From Treponema sp. UBA792 (GTDB lineage: Bacteria; Spirochaetota; Spirochaetia; Treponematales; Treponemataceae): a stretch of 64,000 bases of DNA. Made by a program: the position numbers and the translations under genes. This document shows, one piece after another, positions 35,300 to 43,989 of this stretch (position 1 is its first letter; each line of letters begins with the position of its first letter). Under the pieces are notes generated by a model that made no database searches, was not told the origin of the DNA, and worked only from the letters and a program-made list of their open reading frames with translations. Location: assembly GCA_002296965.1 (NCBI GenBank), contig DBIW01000005.1, positions 1 through 64,000 on the forward strand, in the 5' to 3' direction.

Positions 35300-36783
35300 G
35301 CTTTTACTGTAAGCTGAACGACAGACTTTGCCGGAACGGAGACTGAGACCGCGGCCGTGGAGGAAATTCCGGACGAAGTTTTTTCTGTCCTCACGTTGTC
35401 CGGCTCGGCAAAAGTGTTCATGCTGTTCATTTTTTCTCCGGTCAGGGCATAAGCCTCGACCGATGATATTTTTCCGGTCATGCCGGCAAATTCCACCGTA
35501 ATATCACGGGAATCATCCAGATCCGCATTTGTAAGCGTGACCGTGTAGACTCCGTCCCTGCGGGAAGCGGAAGTCGTAACGGAATTCACGATGTCGGAAT
35601 CTGTTCCCACCCTGTCGCAGGCGACGCTGCTTCTGAGCAGAACCGCGTCCTGATGCGCCATGTACATACTGAAAACATACCAGGTCGGTGTAAGAATCAT
35701 CCTGTCGCCTTCCGTCAGAACCGGAGACTGGAGAACATTCACGGCCTGTGCGATATTGGCAATGCGGACACGGTCGCTGTGGTTGTTGAATATGTTCAGC
35801 GTTATTCCGGCGACGAGAGCGTCGCGCACGGTGTTCTGCTGATACAGGAAGCCTGGATTTGTGCCTTCCTCCACTTTGTGCCACATTCCCCACTCGTCCA
35901 CGACAAGCGCCACACGTTTTGCGGAATCGTATTTTGTCATAATCTCATCATGACGGCGAACCAGCTCCTCCATATAGGAAGCCTTCGCGATTCCTCCGTA
36001 CCATCCCTTCTCCGAAAATTCAGCCGCTGTCGGGCGAGAATTCCAGTCGGGATCGACCGTATAATAGTGAAGAGAAAGTCCGTCCATATACTGACCGGCC
36101 TCGCGCATAACCACTTCAGTCCAGTTCCAGTCGTTTCCGTTAGGCCCGCACGCAATCTTGAAAATTTTGTCCGGCCCATACTGACGCACATAAGTCTGAT
36201 AGCGGCGGTAGAGCTCCGCATAATATTCCGGCTTCATGTTTCCGCCGCAGCCCCAGCTTTCGTTTCCGACACCAAAAAACGGAACTTTCCAGGCATCCTT
36301 GCGGCCGTTTTCCCCGCGGAGACGTGACATCGGAGACTCGCCGCTGAATGTCATATATTCAACCCATTCGGACATCTCCCAGACGCTTCCGCTGCCGACA
36401 TTTCCGTTTATATAGGGCTTGCATCCGAGCAGCTCGCAAAGTCCCAGAAATTCATGAGTTCCGAAGCTGTTGTCCTCTACGACACCGCCCCAATGCGTGT
36501 TCACCATGCGTTTGCGTGTTTCGTTCGGACCGATTCCGTCCTTCCAGTGATACTCATCCGCAAAGCAGCCGCCCGGCCACCTGAGATTAGGAATTCCAAT
36601 TTTTCTGAAAGCCTCGACAACATCCTTTCTGTAGCCGTTTATGTTTGGTACAGGAGAATCTTTTCCGACCCAGAAACCGCCGTATATGCACCGTCCCAGA
36701 TGCTCAGAAAAATGACCGTAAATGTCGCGGCTTATCACCGGACCGTCATGCGCCGCATCAACAACAACAAACGCCTTCTTCAT
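35296..36783 (-). CDS. abfA: GH51 alpha-L-arabinofuranosidase
   Basis: 495 aa, the usual length for intracellular GH51. The acid/base Glu175 lies in [11 protein letters not shown] and the nucleophile Glu297 in [25 protein letters not shown] is a family signature. A C-terminal beta-sandwich follows the barrel. It releases arabinofuranose from arabinoxylan or arabinan oligosaccharides. No signal peptide. A TGATTAA-N9-TTAATCA inverted repeat directly upstream (36797-36819) is a likely operator. Followed by a coupled zinc-ribbon gene. Confidence 0.95.
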   Translation of the reverse strand: MKKAFVVVDAAHDGPVISRDIYGHFSEHLGRCIYGGFWVGKDSPVPNINGYRKDVVEAFRKIGIPNLRWPGGCFADEYHWKDGIGPNETRKRMVNTHWGGVVEDNSFGTHEFLGLCELLGCKPYINGNVGSGSVWEMSEWVEYMTFSGESPMSRLRGENGRKDAWKVPFFGVGNESWGCGGNMKPEYYAELYRRYQTYVRQYGPDKIFKIACGPNGNDWNWTEVVMREAGQYMDGLSLHYYTVDPDWNSRPTAAEFSEKGWYGGIAKASYMEELVRRHDEIMTKYDSAKRVALVVDEWGMWHKVEEGTNPGFLYQQNTVRDALVAGITLNIFNNHSDRVRIANIAQAVNVLQSPVLTEGDRMILTPTWYVFSMYMAHQDAVLLRSSVACDRVGTDSDIVNSVTTSASRRDGVYTVTLTNADLDDSRDITVEFAGMTGKISSVEAYALTGEKMNSMNTFAEPDNVRTEKTSSGISSTAAVSVSVPAKSVVQLTVKA

Positions 36784-36796
36784 ATAAAACTCCGTA

Positions 36797-36819
36797 TGAT
36801 TAAGTTAATCGTTTAATCA
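36797..36819. promoter_or_regulatory. Operator-like inverted repeat before GH51
   Basis: TGATTAA (36797-36803) and TTAATCA (36813-36819) form perfect 7-bp arms around 9 nt that contain another TTAAT. It begins 13 bp before the GH51 start codon, where a repressor would block translation or transcription. Binding protein unknown. Confidence 0.5.
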
Positions 36820-36983
36820 AAACTGATTCAGTCTACCACCGCAAAAACGGCCTGTAAATCGGAAAATTCACCTACAGAAAAATTTTGTTCAGGTAAAAAG
36901 AAATGACAGCGTCCCGGTCCTCCTGATATGCGCACTCCGTACAAATCAGCAGACGGACTGAGAAAACAAACCCGCCTCCCGCT

Positions 36984-37010
36984 TTGACATATTCATACAA
37001 ATGATATAAT
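36984..37010 (+). promoter_or_regulatory. Predicted thrH promoter
   Basis: Perfect TTGACA (36984-36989) and perfect TATAAT (37005-37010), but with only 15 nt between them, shorter than optimal. The expected leader to the ATG at 37069 is about 50 nt. Confidence 0.55.
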
Positions 37011-37068
37011 TTAATACACAATGTCGAGTTTCGACCTGACACACAAGAAAATCATAAGGAATTTTACT

Positions 37069-37671
37069 ATGTTTATTACCTGCCTTGACCTTGAGGGCGT
37101 ACTTGTCCCGGAAATCTGGATTGCCTTTGCCGATGCGACCGGAATTCCGGAACTGCGCAGAACCACAAGAGATGAACCGGATTACGACAAGCTCATGAAG
37201 TACAGAATCGGCATTCTGAAGGAGCACGGACTCGGACTGAAAGAAATTCAGGACACAATAAGAAAAATCGACCCGATGCCCGGAGCAAAAAAATTCCTTG
37301 ACGAGCTGAGAACTCTGACCCAAGTAATCATACTGAGCGACACATTCAATCAGTTTGCAAGTCCGCTTATGGCGAAACTCGGCTACCCGACAATCTTCTG
37401 CAACACGCTTGAGGTTGCTCCGTCTGGTGAGATAACCGGCTACCGTATGCGCGTCGAGAACAGCAAGCTCACCACGGTAAAGGCTCTTCAGTCCATCGGC
37501 TACGAGACAATCGCATCAGGTGACAGCTTCAATGACCTTGGAATGATTCAGGCTTCAAAGGCAGGTTTCCTTTTCAGGTCAACGGAAAAAATAATCAGGG
37601 ATTATCCGCAGTATCCGGCATTCACCGAGTACAGCGAGCTTTTGGATGCAATCAAAAAGGTGATTGCATAA
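37069..37671 (+). CDS. thrH: ThrH: phosphoserine phosphatase/homoserine phosphotransferase
   Basis: 200 aa from the ATG at 37069, 8 nt after AAGGA; the longer frame to 37021 has no site. CLDLEGVLVPEIW is the characteristic ThrH form of the HAD nucleophile motif, followed by LSDTFNQF, KLTTVKAL and SGDSFNDLGMI. ThrH dephosphorylates phosphoserine and can transfer the phosphate to homoserine, linking serine and threonine synthesis. Cytoplasmic. The barrel protein gene follows after 26 bp. Confidence 0.92.
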   Translation: MFITCLDLEGVLVPEIWIAFADATGIPELRRTTRDEPDYDKLMKYRIGILKEHGLGLKEIQDTIRKIDPMPGAKKFLDELRTLTQVIILSDTFNQFASPLMAKLGYPTIFCNTLEVAPSGEITGYRMRVENSKLTTVKALQSIGYETIASGDSFNDLGMIQASKAGFLFRSTEKIIRDYPQYPAFTEYSELLDAIKKVIA

Positions 37672-37697
37672 TATACAGCAAAACAAGTGAGGCAACT

Positions 37698-38354
37698 ATG
37701 AAAAAATTCATCATCACAGGAATTGTTCTTGCGGGAATCACATTCTCCGCATCGGCGCTCGGACTTTCCGTCGGAGCAAAGGGAATAATCGGAACCAACA
37801 TCGGAACTTCCATCGAGGAGACAAAGACGAATCTCGAAAACGATCCGACTTTCTCCGGAGGATTCGGAATAACGGCCGACGTAGGACTTTTCGGAACGCT
37901 CGGAGTGCGCGGCGGACTGAATTTCGTGAACAGCACAGTTACGGCGAAAAGCTCATCATCAGGCTCGCAGGTTCAGAAACTCGACACTACAATGGTCGAT
38001 GTTCCTCTCATGCTTCACCTGGCACTTCCAATCGGCAATCTGAGCATCGGTGCCGGAGCAGGACTGAATTTCTCGTTCATACTGAACCCGCAGTACACCC
38101 TTGGCTCATCGATAACACAGGAAAACATATCCACAAACGGCATAAAGACCGGTCTTGTATTCGGCGCGGATCTGAAATTCTACATAATAAAGAATCTTGC
38201 GCTCACGGCGGACGTGAACTATATGCTTGATTTTTCTCCGACAAAAGTCCAGTACACCTATAAGAACACCTTTTTCTCCACGACTACAGACGCATTTGAA
38301 TTCACACGCCGCGCGCTTTACGGCGGACTCGGCCTTGAATTCCGCTTCTTCTGA
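37698..38354 (+). CDS. Small outer-membrane beta-barrel protein
   Basis: 218 aa. A cleavable signal peptide (MKKFIITGIVLAGITFSASA) is followed by alternating Gly/aromatic amphipathic strands (GVRGGLNFVNS, LSIGAGAGLNFSF, YGGLGLEFRFF) with a terminal Phe, as in OMP_b-brl porin-like proteins. Probably an eight-stranded barrel in the outer membrane. Ends at a bidirectional terminator shared with fabV. Function unknown. Confidence 0.8.
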   Translation: MKKFIITGIVLAGITFSASALGLSVGAKGIIGTNIGTSIEETKTNLENDPTFSGGFGITADVGLFGTLGVRGGLNFVNSTVTAKSSSSGSQVQKLDTTMVDVPLMLHLALPIGNLSIGAGAGLNFSFILNPQYTLGSSITQENISTNGIKTGLVFGADLKFYIIKNLALTADVNYMLDFSPTKVQYTYKNTFFSTTTDAFEFTRRALYGGLGLEFRFF

Positions 38355-38386
38355 GAATAAATCCGCAGAAATGATTTTCACCGAAT

Positions 38387-38448
38387 AAAAAAGCCCCGGC
38401 ACGGTCAGACGGCAACCGCCTGCTTCCGTTCCGGGGTTTTCTTTTTTA
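38387..38448. terminator. Bidirectional intrinsic terminator
   Basis: CCCCGG-C-ACGG (38394-38404) pairs with CCGT-T-CCGGGG (38426-38436), enclosing a smaller GGC/GCC hairpin. T-rich DNA follows on the plus strand (TTTTCTTTTTT) and an A-run precedes it (AAAAAA), so it can stop transcripts from both the barrel gene and fabV. Confidence 0.88.
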
Positions 38449-38463
38449 TTCAGATAGAACAGC

Positions 38464-39693
38464 TCAGTCTATGCAGTCCATAGATGAAAGCTCCTTTGTG
38501 TAGTCAACGCCCTCGATGTCAAAGCCGTTGGTCGCATAGAAATCATGCCTGTATCCTTCAAGGTCACAGCAGTCCTTGAGATTCCCGTCATTCACCATAG
38601 CCATGTATCTGTCCACTTCCTTCTGGACATCATTCTGCATCTCAAGATCGTCCATGCGGATCCTTCCCTCCGAATCGACGGGAACTTTTCCGGCTCCGTT
38701 ATCCGCGCCGGTGTAAAGCCTTTCGGCAAAAAGCCGCTCCATCTGCTCAATGCAGCCTTCATGGGTTCCCTTTGCCTTCATCACCTTGAACAGAACGGAA
38801 AGATAAAGCGATATAATCGGAATCACCGCGCTTGACCTTGTGACAAGTCCCTTGTTCACCGAAACATAGGCTCCGCCGCCGATTTTTCCGGACAGCTCGG
38901 CATTTATATCATGCGCGGCGGCCTCAAGATCCTTTTTCGCCTCGCCGATTGTTCCGTTGCGGTAGATTGCATGGCTCAGTTCAGGTCCGATATAGGAATA
39001 CGCAAGAGTGCGGCAACCTTCGGCAAGGACACCGGCATCAAGCAGCGCGTCCATCCAAAGACGCCAGTCCTCGCCGCCCATGACCTTTACCGTATCGGCG
39101 ATTTCCTGTCCGGTGGCAGGCTCGGCGCTAGATGATTTCAGCGTTCCAGTCATTATGTCAATCGCATTTCCGCTGTACGGCTTGTCCTTCGGCTTTATCA
39201 CCGACTTATACAGAACCTTTGTCACAGGATCGGTACGTACAGGGCTTGCAAGACTGTAAATCACAAGGTCAACTTTTTTTCCTGTCTTCCTGATTTCATC
39301 AATGACAAGGCTGCGCGTCTCGTCCGCAAAGGCATCTGCGTTTATCGAAAGCGAATAAAGTCCGTCCTTTTTCGCGGCGCGGTCAAACGCCATGTTGTTG
39401 TACCAGCCAGGAGTTCCTCCTTTTGTCGCGGAAGGCGCTTTCTCAAAAGACACGCCGATTGTGTCCGCCCCGTATTCAAAGGCTGCGGCGATACGGCTTG
39501 CAAGTCCATACCCGGTTGAACAGCCAAGAACCAGAACCAGGGAAGGACCTTTCCCTCCCTCGCCTGCGGTTTTTATGGAGCGCGCAGCTTTTTTTGACTT
39601 TACATACGCAATCTGCCGCTCAGTCTCCCGTGCACAGCCGACAGGATGCGCATTGATACAGATATTGCTTCTGACCATCGGTTTTACAATCAT
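38464..39693 (-). CDS. fabV: Trans-2-enoyl-CoA/ACP reductase
   Basis: 409 aa. NAD(H)-binding VLVLGCSTGYGLASRIAAAFE, ATKGGTPGWYNN, and the FabV/TER catalytic Tyr-X8-Lys (YRNGTIGEAK) are clear, as is the ~400-aa length. Close in pattern to the Treponema denticola TER enzyme. It reduces trans-2-enoyl-CoA or -ACP with NADH in the cytoplasm; it may serve fatty-acid elongation or butyrate-type fermentation. AGAGGTG precedes the ATG. It lies 25 bp behind fabF, indicating an elongation role. Confidence 0.96.
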   Translation of the reverse strand: MIVKPMVRSNICINAHPVGCARETERQIAYVKSKKAARSIKTAGEGGKGPSLVLVLGCSTGYGLASRIAAAFEYGADTIGVSFEKAPSATKGGTPGWYNNMAFDRAAKKDGLYSLSINADAFADETRSLVIDEIRKTGKKVDLVIYSLASPVRTDPVTKVLYKSVIKPKDKPYSGNAIDIMTGTLKSSSAEPATGQEIADTVKVMGGEDWRLWMDALLDAGVLAEGCRTLAYSYIGPELSHAIYRNGTIGEAKKDLEAAAHDINAELSGKIGGGAYVSVNKGLVTRSSAVIPIISLYLSVLFKVMKAKGTHEGCIEQMERLFAERLYTGADNGAGKVPVDSEGRIRMDDLEMQNDVQKEVDRYMAMVNDGNLKDCCDLEGYRHDFYATNGFDIEGVDYTKELSSMDCID

Positions 39694-39718
39694 TTGTCAC
39701 CTCTGTTTTTATTGAATT

Positions 39719-40978
39719 CTATTGATATTTGCGGATTATGATGCATCCGTTGTGCCCGCCGAAACCGAGCGAGCATGATGCGGCGGCCTCCACCGGCATC
39801 TCTATTCCTATATTCGGAACATAGTCCAAATCGCAGCCATGCTCGACATCGGGATTGTCAAGATTTACCGTCGGAGGAACAAATCCGTCCTGAATCGCCT
39901 TTACACAGAAAATAGCCTCAACCGCGCCGGCGGCGCCCACAAGATGTCCGGTCACGCTTTTCGTGGATGAAATTTTAAGTCTGTATGCGTAATCTCCAAA
40001 AACCGTCTTAAGCATTGCGGATTCCGCGGAATCGTTGGCGACAGTTGATGTTCCATGGGCATTGTAATACTGAATTTCGTCCGGACTCATTCCCGCATCC
40101 TCGAACGCACGGCGCATGGCAAGCGCACCGCCCGCTCCATCCTCAAGCGGCGCGGTTATATGGTAGGCATCGCTGGATGTTCCGAATCCGGCAAGCTCGG
40201 CGTAAATTCTTGCGCCGCGGGCCTTTGCATGTTCAAGCTCCTCAAGAACAAGAATTCCGGCTCCTTCTCCCATCACAAAACCGCTTCTGTCCCTGTCAAA
40301 AGGACGGCTCGCTTTCTGCGGACAGTCGTTGAATTTTGAGGTGAGCGCGGACAGAGCCTGATAGCAGCCGATGTTGAATCCGGTGATGTCCGCATCGGTT
40401 CCGCCGGCAAGACAGACATCGACACGTCCTGACCTTATCATGTCGCCGGCAAGACCGACGGAATCGGTTCCGGACGCACAGGCCGTGGAAAGAGTCCAGG
40501 CGGGACCGTGAATTCCGTAATACATCGCGACATTCGCCGCAGCCTCATTGTTAAGCGCCATCGGAGCGGTAAGCGGCGGAAGCCTGTTCACTCCGGCGGA
40601 GGGATCCAGATATTTCCTGTAACCGGTCTCCACCACATCCGAAATTCCTATTCCGACTCCGGAGACGATACCGGCGTTTTCGGCCGCAAAATTCTCCTTC
40701 GTGTAACCTGCATCCGTAACAGCCTGAATTCCCGCTCCCAGAAGAAATTTTGCGAACCGTGACATTTTGCGCGAAAGCTTGTGATCCACACCGTAATCAT
40801 CAAGCGAAAAATCCTTCACCTCGGCGGCGATTCTCACCTGAAATCCTGATGCGTCAAAAAGTGTGATCGGACCGGCTCCGCACCTTCCCTCCTTCACGGA
40901 TTTCCAGGAAGACTCAACGGAATTTCCGACCGGAGTTACAGCTCCAAGTCCTGTAATAACAACCCGTCTTCGTGACAT
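39719..40978 (-). CDS. fabF: Beta-ketoacyl-ACP synthase II
   Basis: 419 aa from the ATG at 40978 with GAGG upstream. Active-site residues: Cys in LSTACASGTDSV, His in NAHGTSTVANDSAE and His in GHLVGAAGAVEA. Condenses acyl-ACP with malonyl-ACP in fatty-acid chain elongation, including unsaturated species in FabF-type enzymes. First gene of a fabF-fabV operon. The TTGACAAA-A-TTTGTCAA palindrome upstream (41073-41089) suggests a lipid-responsive regulator. Confidence 0.95.
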   Translation of the reverse strand: MSRRRVVITGLGAVTPVGNSVESSWKSVKEGRCGAGPITLFDASGFQVRIAAEVKDFSLDDYGVDHKLSRKMSRFAKFLLGAGIQAVTDAGYTKENFAAENAGIVSGVGIGISDVVETGYRKYLDPSAGVNRLPPLTAPMALNNEAAANVAMYYGIHGPAWTLSTACASGTDSVGLAGDMIRSGRVDVCLAGGTDADITGFNIGCYQALSALTSKFNDCPQKASRPFDRDRSGFVMGEGAGILVLEELEHAKARGARIYAELAGFGTSSDAYHITAPLEDGAGGALAMRRAFEDAGMSPDEIQYYNAHGTSTVANDSAESAMLKTVFGDYAYRLKISSTKSVTGHLVGAAGAVEAIFCVKAIQDGFVPPTVNLDNPDVEHGCDLDYVPNIGIEMPVEAAASCSLGFGGHNGCIIIRKYQ

Positions 40979-41072
40979 GAACACCTCAAAACAATAGATT
41001 TATGATTAATTTTATAGAAAGAAATTATACCATAATCGGCTTTGTTGCAAAAGCACATTATTCTACATAAGT

Positions 41073-41089
41073 TTGACAAAATTTGTCAA
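41073..41089. promoter_or_regulatory. 17-bp palindromic operator upstream of fabF
   Basis: TTGACAAA (41073-41080), A (41081), TTTGTCAA (41082-41089): perfect 8-bp arms. Another TGTCAA follows at 41092-41097. On the minus strand, the TTGACA of the palindrome is also a good -35 with TAGAAT (18 nt downstream) for fabF, so a bound regulator would cover the promoter. It is in the 312-bp divergent gap between fabF and pta. Confidence 0.6.
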
Positions 41090-41168
41090 TATGTCAAAAT
41101 AAACACGGAATTCCTCGCCTCAGTCAGAAATCAGCGTGAAAACCGGATTCTCCCTGATTCGCCCGCTA

Positions 41169-41197
41169 TTGAATTTAGACTTTTATAGTTGTATTCT
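41169..41197 (+). promoter_or_regulatory. Predicted pta promoter
   Basis: TTGAAT (41169-41174), 17-nt spacer, TATTCT (41192-41197); about 87 nt of leader before the pta start, with a small GCCGG/CCGGC hairpin. Within the fabF-pta gap I see no gene. Confidence 0.5.
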
Positions 41198-41290
41198 TGT
41201 TGCGCCGGAATTCTGCCGGCAGATCCAAAACATAACGCCGGCGCACGGAGATTCAGGCCGAAGCCGGACAAAATAAAAGGACGGATTAAT

Positions 41291-42322
41291 ATGACATTTG
41301 TCGATGAACTCAAGAAAAAAGCGGCAGCCGCCGGAAAAACAATCGTTCTCTGCGAAGGCGAGGACAGACGCGTTGTCGAAGCCGCCTCAAAAATAGTGAG
41401 TGACGGAATTGCAAAAATCATTCTGGTCGGAAACAGAGCGGAATGTGAGAAAGCCGCACCAGGAACTGACCTTTCCGGCGTAAAAATCGTGGATCCTGCG
41501 GAAAGCCCTGACACGGACAGATATGCGGAGATTCTTTTCGAGGCGCGCAAGGGAAAAATCAACAAAAAGACAAATCAGCCTGAGTATGCTGATGTTGCGG
41601 CGGCAAAAGCCTATATTCTGAAGGACAGGACGATGTTCGGCGCGCTGATTCTTAAAGCCGGAGATGCGGACGGATTCGTCTCCGGAGCATGCCACTCAAC
41701 GGCGAACACTCTGCGTCCGGGACTTCAGGTAATCAAGACCGCACCGGGAATCTCAACTGTCTCCTCAAGCTTTATAATGGTCGCTCCGGAAGGAGGAAAC
41801 AGATATATTCCCGAAGGCGTGGCTCTTTTTGCGGACTGCGCAATCAACATCGAGCCTGATGAGAATCAGCTTGCTGACATCGCGGCGGCAACCGCAGATA
41901 CGGCCGTAAAAATAGCCGGAATCGAGCCGAGAGTCGCAATGCTCTCATTCTCGACAAAAGGCAGCGGAAATGACGACAAATTCTTCAAATCCGTTCCCAA
42001 AATGCAGAAGGCTACAGAAATCGCAAAAGCGGCACATCCGGAGCTTGCGCTTGACGGTGAATTCCAGTTTGACGCAGCCGTTGCCCCGGAGGTCGGAGAA
42101 CTTAAAGCGCCGGGTTCAAAAGTCGCCGGACATGCGAACGTGTTCGTGTTCCCGAACATCAACGCGGGAAACATCGGCTACAAAATCTGCCAGCGCATGG
42201 GCGGATGGATGGCGATTGGTCCTGTATGCCAGGGATTCGCAAAACCGCTGAACGATCTGTCCCGCGGATGCAATGTCGATGACATAATCGCGACTGTCGC
42301 CGTCACAGCGCTTCAGGCCTGA
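41291..42322 (+). CDS. pta: Phosphate acetyltransferase
   Basis: 343 aa from the ATG at 41291, with AAGGACGG upstream; the longer frame to 41189 is non-homologous leader. PTA_PTB family features: VLCEGEDRRVVEAASKIV, GDADGFVSGACHSTANTLRPGLQ, FPNINAGNIGYKICQRMGG. The short (~330-aa) form, without the long N-terminal DRTGG extension. Converts acetyl-CoA and phosphate to acetyl phosphate, feeding ATP via acetate kinase; ackA is not in the window. The peptidase gene follows after 1 bp. Confidence 0.95.
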   Translation: MTFVDELKKKAAAAGKTIVLCEGEDRRVVEAASKIVSDGIAKIILVGNRAECEKAAPGTDLSGVKIVDPAESPDTDRYAEILFEARKGKINKKTNQPEYADVAAAKAYILKDRTMFGALILKAGDADGFVSGACHSTANTLRPGLQVIKTAPGISTVSSSFIMVAPEGGNRYIPEGVALFADCAINIEPDENQLADIAAATADTAVKIAGIEPRVAMLSFSTKGSGNDDKFFKSVPKMQKATEIAKAAHPELALDGEFQFDAAVAPEVGELKAPGSKVAGHANVFVFPNINAGNIGYKICQRMGGWMAIGPVCQGFAKPLNDLSRGCNVDDIIATVAVTALQA

Positions 42323-42323
42323 C

Positions 42324-43169
42324 ATGAGGAAAACACTGTTTCTCATGGTTTCCGCCGCGGTTCTGGGCTTCGCATCCTGCGAGGACAGAAAGACGGCGGA
42401 AAACAACGAGGTCCGGAATCAAGCCGTTTCCGAAGACCCAGCAAGGCAGATGAATCCGGAAATTTCAAGACTGAACAGGGTTCTTTATTCCATGAGCGAA
42501 AGGGCGAAAGCCGTCATTCCGAACGGAAGTCCGGAGGAATTTCTTGCAGACCTGCATGCCGTTCTTGATGAGGAGAAGAATTTTCCGCAGGATGACCTGA
42601 GCCTCTATCACCTGACAGACAAGAAAAATCATCTGGACAGCAGCTACGAACCGGAAAATCTTGTCCTGCTCACAAAGAATGAATTCTACAATCTGAACAG
42701 GAACAATCTGTATCTGCGTGCGGATGTGGAGCCTCATCTAAGAAAAATGGCGCAGGCCGCGAAATCAGACGGAATTACGCTTCTTGTCAGCTCGACATAC
42801 CGTTCCTATGAATATCAGCGGCAGGTCTACAACAGATGGGTTTCGATAGACGGACAGGAGCTTGCGGACAGATATTCGGCAAGACCCGGAACAAGCCAGC
42901 ACCAGCTCGGCGCGGCGATAGACTTCGGCTCAATATCCGATGATTTTGCCGATACGCCCGCCGGAAAATGGATGTACAGCCATGCCGCGGAATACGGATG
43001 GTCTCTCAGTTTTCCCCAGGGATATGAGGATGTGACCGGATATATGTGGGAATGTTGGCATTTCCGCTACATCGGAAAGACAGCGTGCGGTTTCCAGAAA
43101 AAATGGTTCGGCGACATACAGCAGTTCATGCTTGAATTCATCGACGCCTGGAAAAAAGACATGATGTAA
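42324..43169 (+). CDS. VanY-like D-alanyl-D-alanine carboxypeptidase lipoprotein
   Basis: 281 aa. The signal peptide ends in LGFASC, a lipobox with Cys near residue 19. The C-terminal ~170 residues are an M15B/VanY domain: LLVSSTYRSYEYQRQVYNRW, the zinc motif SQHQLGAAIDFG, and ECWHFRYIG with the last His ligand. It would trim D-Ala from peptidoglycan stem peptides in the periplasm. Starts 1 bp after pta with weak ribosome binding, so it may be translationally coupled to it despite the unrelated function. A perfect hairpin follows. Confidence 0.92.
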   Translation: MRKTLFLMVSAAVLGFASCEDRKTAENNEVRNQAVSEDPARQMNPEISRLNRVLYSMSERAKAVIPNGSPEEFLADLHAVLDEEKNFPQDDLSLYHLTDKKNHLDSSYEPENLVLLTKNEFYNLNRNNLYLRADVEPHLRKMAQAAKSDGITLLVSSTYRSYEYQRQVYNRWVSIDGQELADRYSARPGTSQHQLGAAIDFGSISDDFADTPAGKWMYSHAAEYGWSLSFPQGYEDVTGYMWECWHFRYIGKTACGFQKKWFGDIQQFMLEFIDAWKKDMM

Positions 43170-43170
43170 T

Positions 43171-43205
43171 CATGAAATTCCCCTTTCAGTCCGGGGAATT
43201 TCATG
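43171..43205. terminator. Perfect 13-bp hairpin between convergent genes
   Basis: CATGAAATTCCCC (43171-43183) and GGGGAATTTCATG (43193-43205) pair without mismatch around a 9-nt loop. It lies between the stops of the peptidase (+) and Bax-inhibitor (-) genes. Neither side has a real T-run, so it is either a U-poor bidirectional terminator or an mRNA 3'-end stabiliser. Confidence 0.6.
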
Positions 43206-43229
43206 AAAACGCACGGATACCCTTCCGCC

Positions 43230-43931
43230 TTAATTCTTTCTTTTGCCGAAAAGCCTCAGAAGCGAAAGGAAAATATTTATAAAATCAAGATAGAGCTCAA
43301 GCGCCCCGATTACGGCCGCCTTGTGGAACACCTCGGAACCGTCAGCATAGACCGCCGCCCTGGCGATTTTCTGCGAGTCATAGGCCGCAAGGCCGGTGAA
43401 CACCACAACAGAGACAACCGATATAATCCAGTCAAGCCTTGAGGAACGGAGCAGGAAATTCACAAGAGACGCAATAAGAATTCCGACAAGAGCCATCATC
43501 AGATAGCGTCCCGCGGAATTCAAATCAGATTTAGTGAAAAGTCCGAAAACACTCATCACGCCGAACATCAGCGCGGTTATGCCGAACATGCTCACCAGCG
43601 AATCACCTGTATAAACCAGGAAAACGGATGCCAGCGTGACTCCGTTTATCAGAGAATAAACCAGAAAGGCGGCGACTGCCGCTCCGGATGATATTTTTCT
43701 GATTGAGGCGGAAAGCCACCAGACAAGCGCTATCTCGGCAACCGCAAGAATCATAAAACCGAATCCGTTTCCGAACAGAAGCCTCAGGAGCGTCTCGCTG
43801 GATGCGGTGAACCATGCGGCGGCGCCGCTCAGAAGGAGCGCCACCGTCATCCATCCGTAGACACGGGCGATAAATTTCTGTTTCTCAGAGGCAATCAGCT
43901 CTGATTTTGGCAAAGAATTTGAATTTTCCAT
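43230..43931 (-). CDS. Bax inhibitor-1 / YccA-family membrane protein
   Basis: 233 aa with seven hydrophobic segments (e.g. WMTVALLLSGAAAWFTA, LVGILIASLVNFLL). The family end motif ALELYLDFINIFLSLLRLFG is present. BI-1/YccA proteins are membrane modulators of FtsH proteolysis or act as pH-sensitive ion channels. No operon partner; it converges with the peptidase gene. Confidence 0.9.
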   Translation of the reverse strand: MENSNSLPKSELIASEKQKFIARVYGWMTVALLLSGAAAWFTASSETLLRLLFGNGFGFMILAVAEIALVWWLSASIRKISSGAAVAAFLVYSLINGVTLASVFLVYTGDSLVSMFGITALMFGVMSVFGLFTKSDLNSAGRYLMMALVGILIASLVNFLLRSSRLDWIISVVSVVVFTGLAAYDSQKIARAAVYADGSEVFHKAAVIGALELYLDFINIFLSLLRLFGKRKN

Positions 43932-43989
43932 GCCTATAAGTTACCGTTCCGCATACAGAAATGCAAGAAAAGATTTGAATCTATCCGCC

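Noticed and set aside
41200-41290. Riboswitch in the pta leader
   Set aside because: Only one small GCCGG/CCGGC hairpin is visible; no conserved riboswitch core or expression platform.
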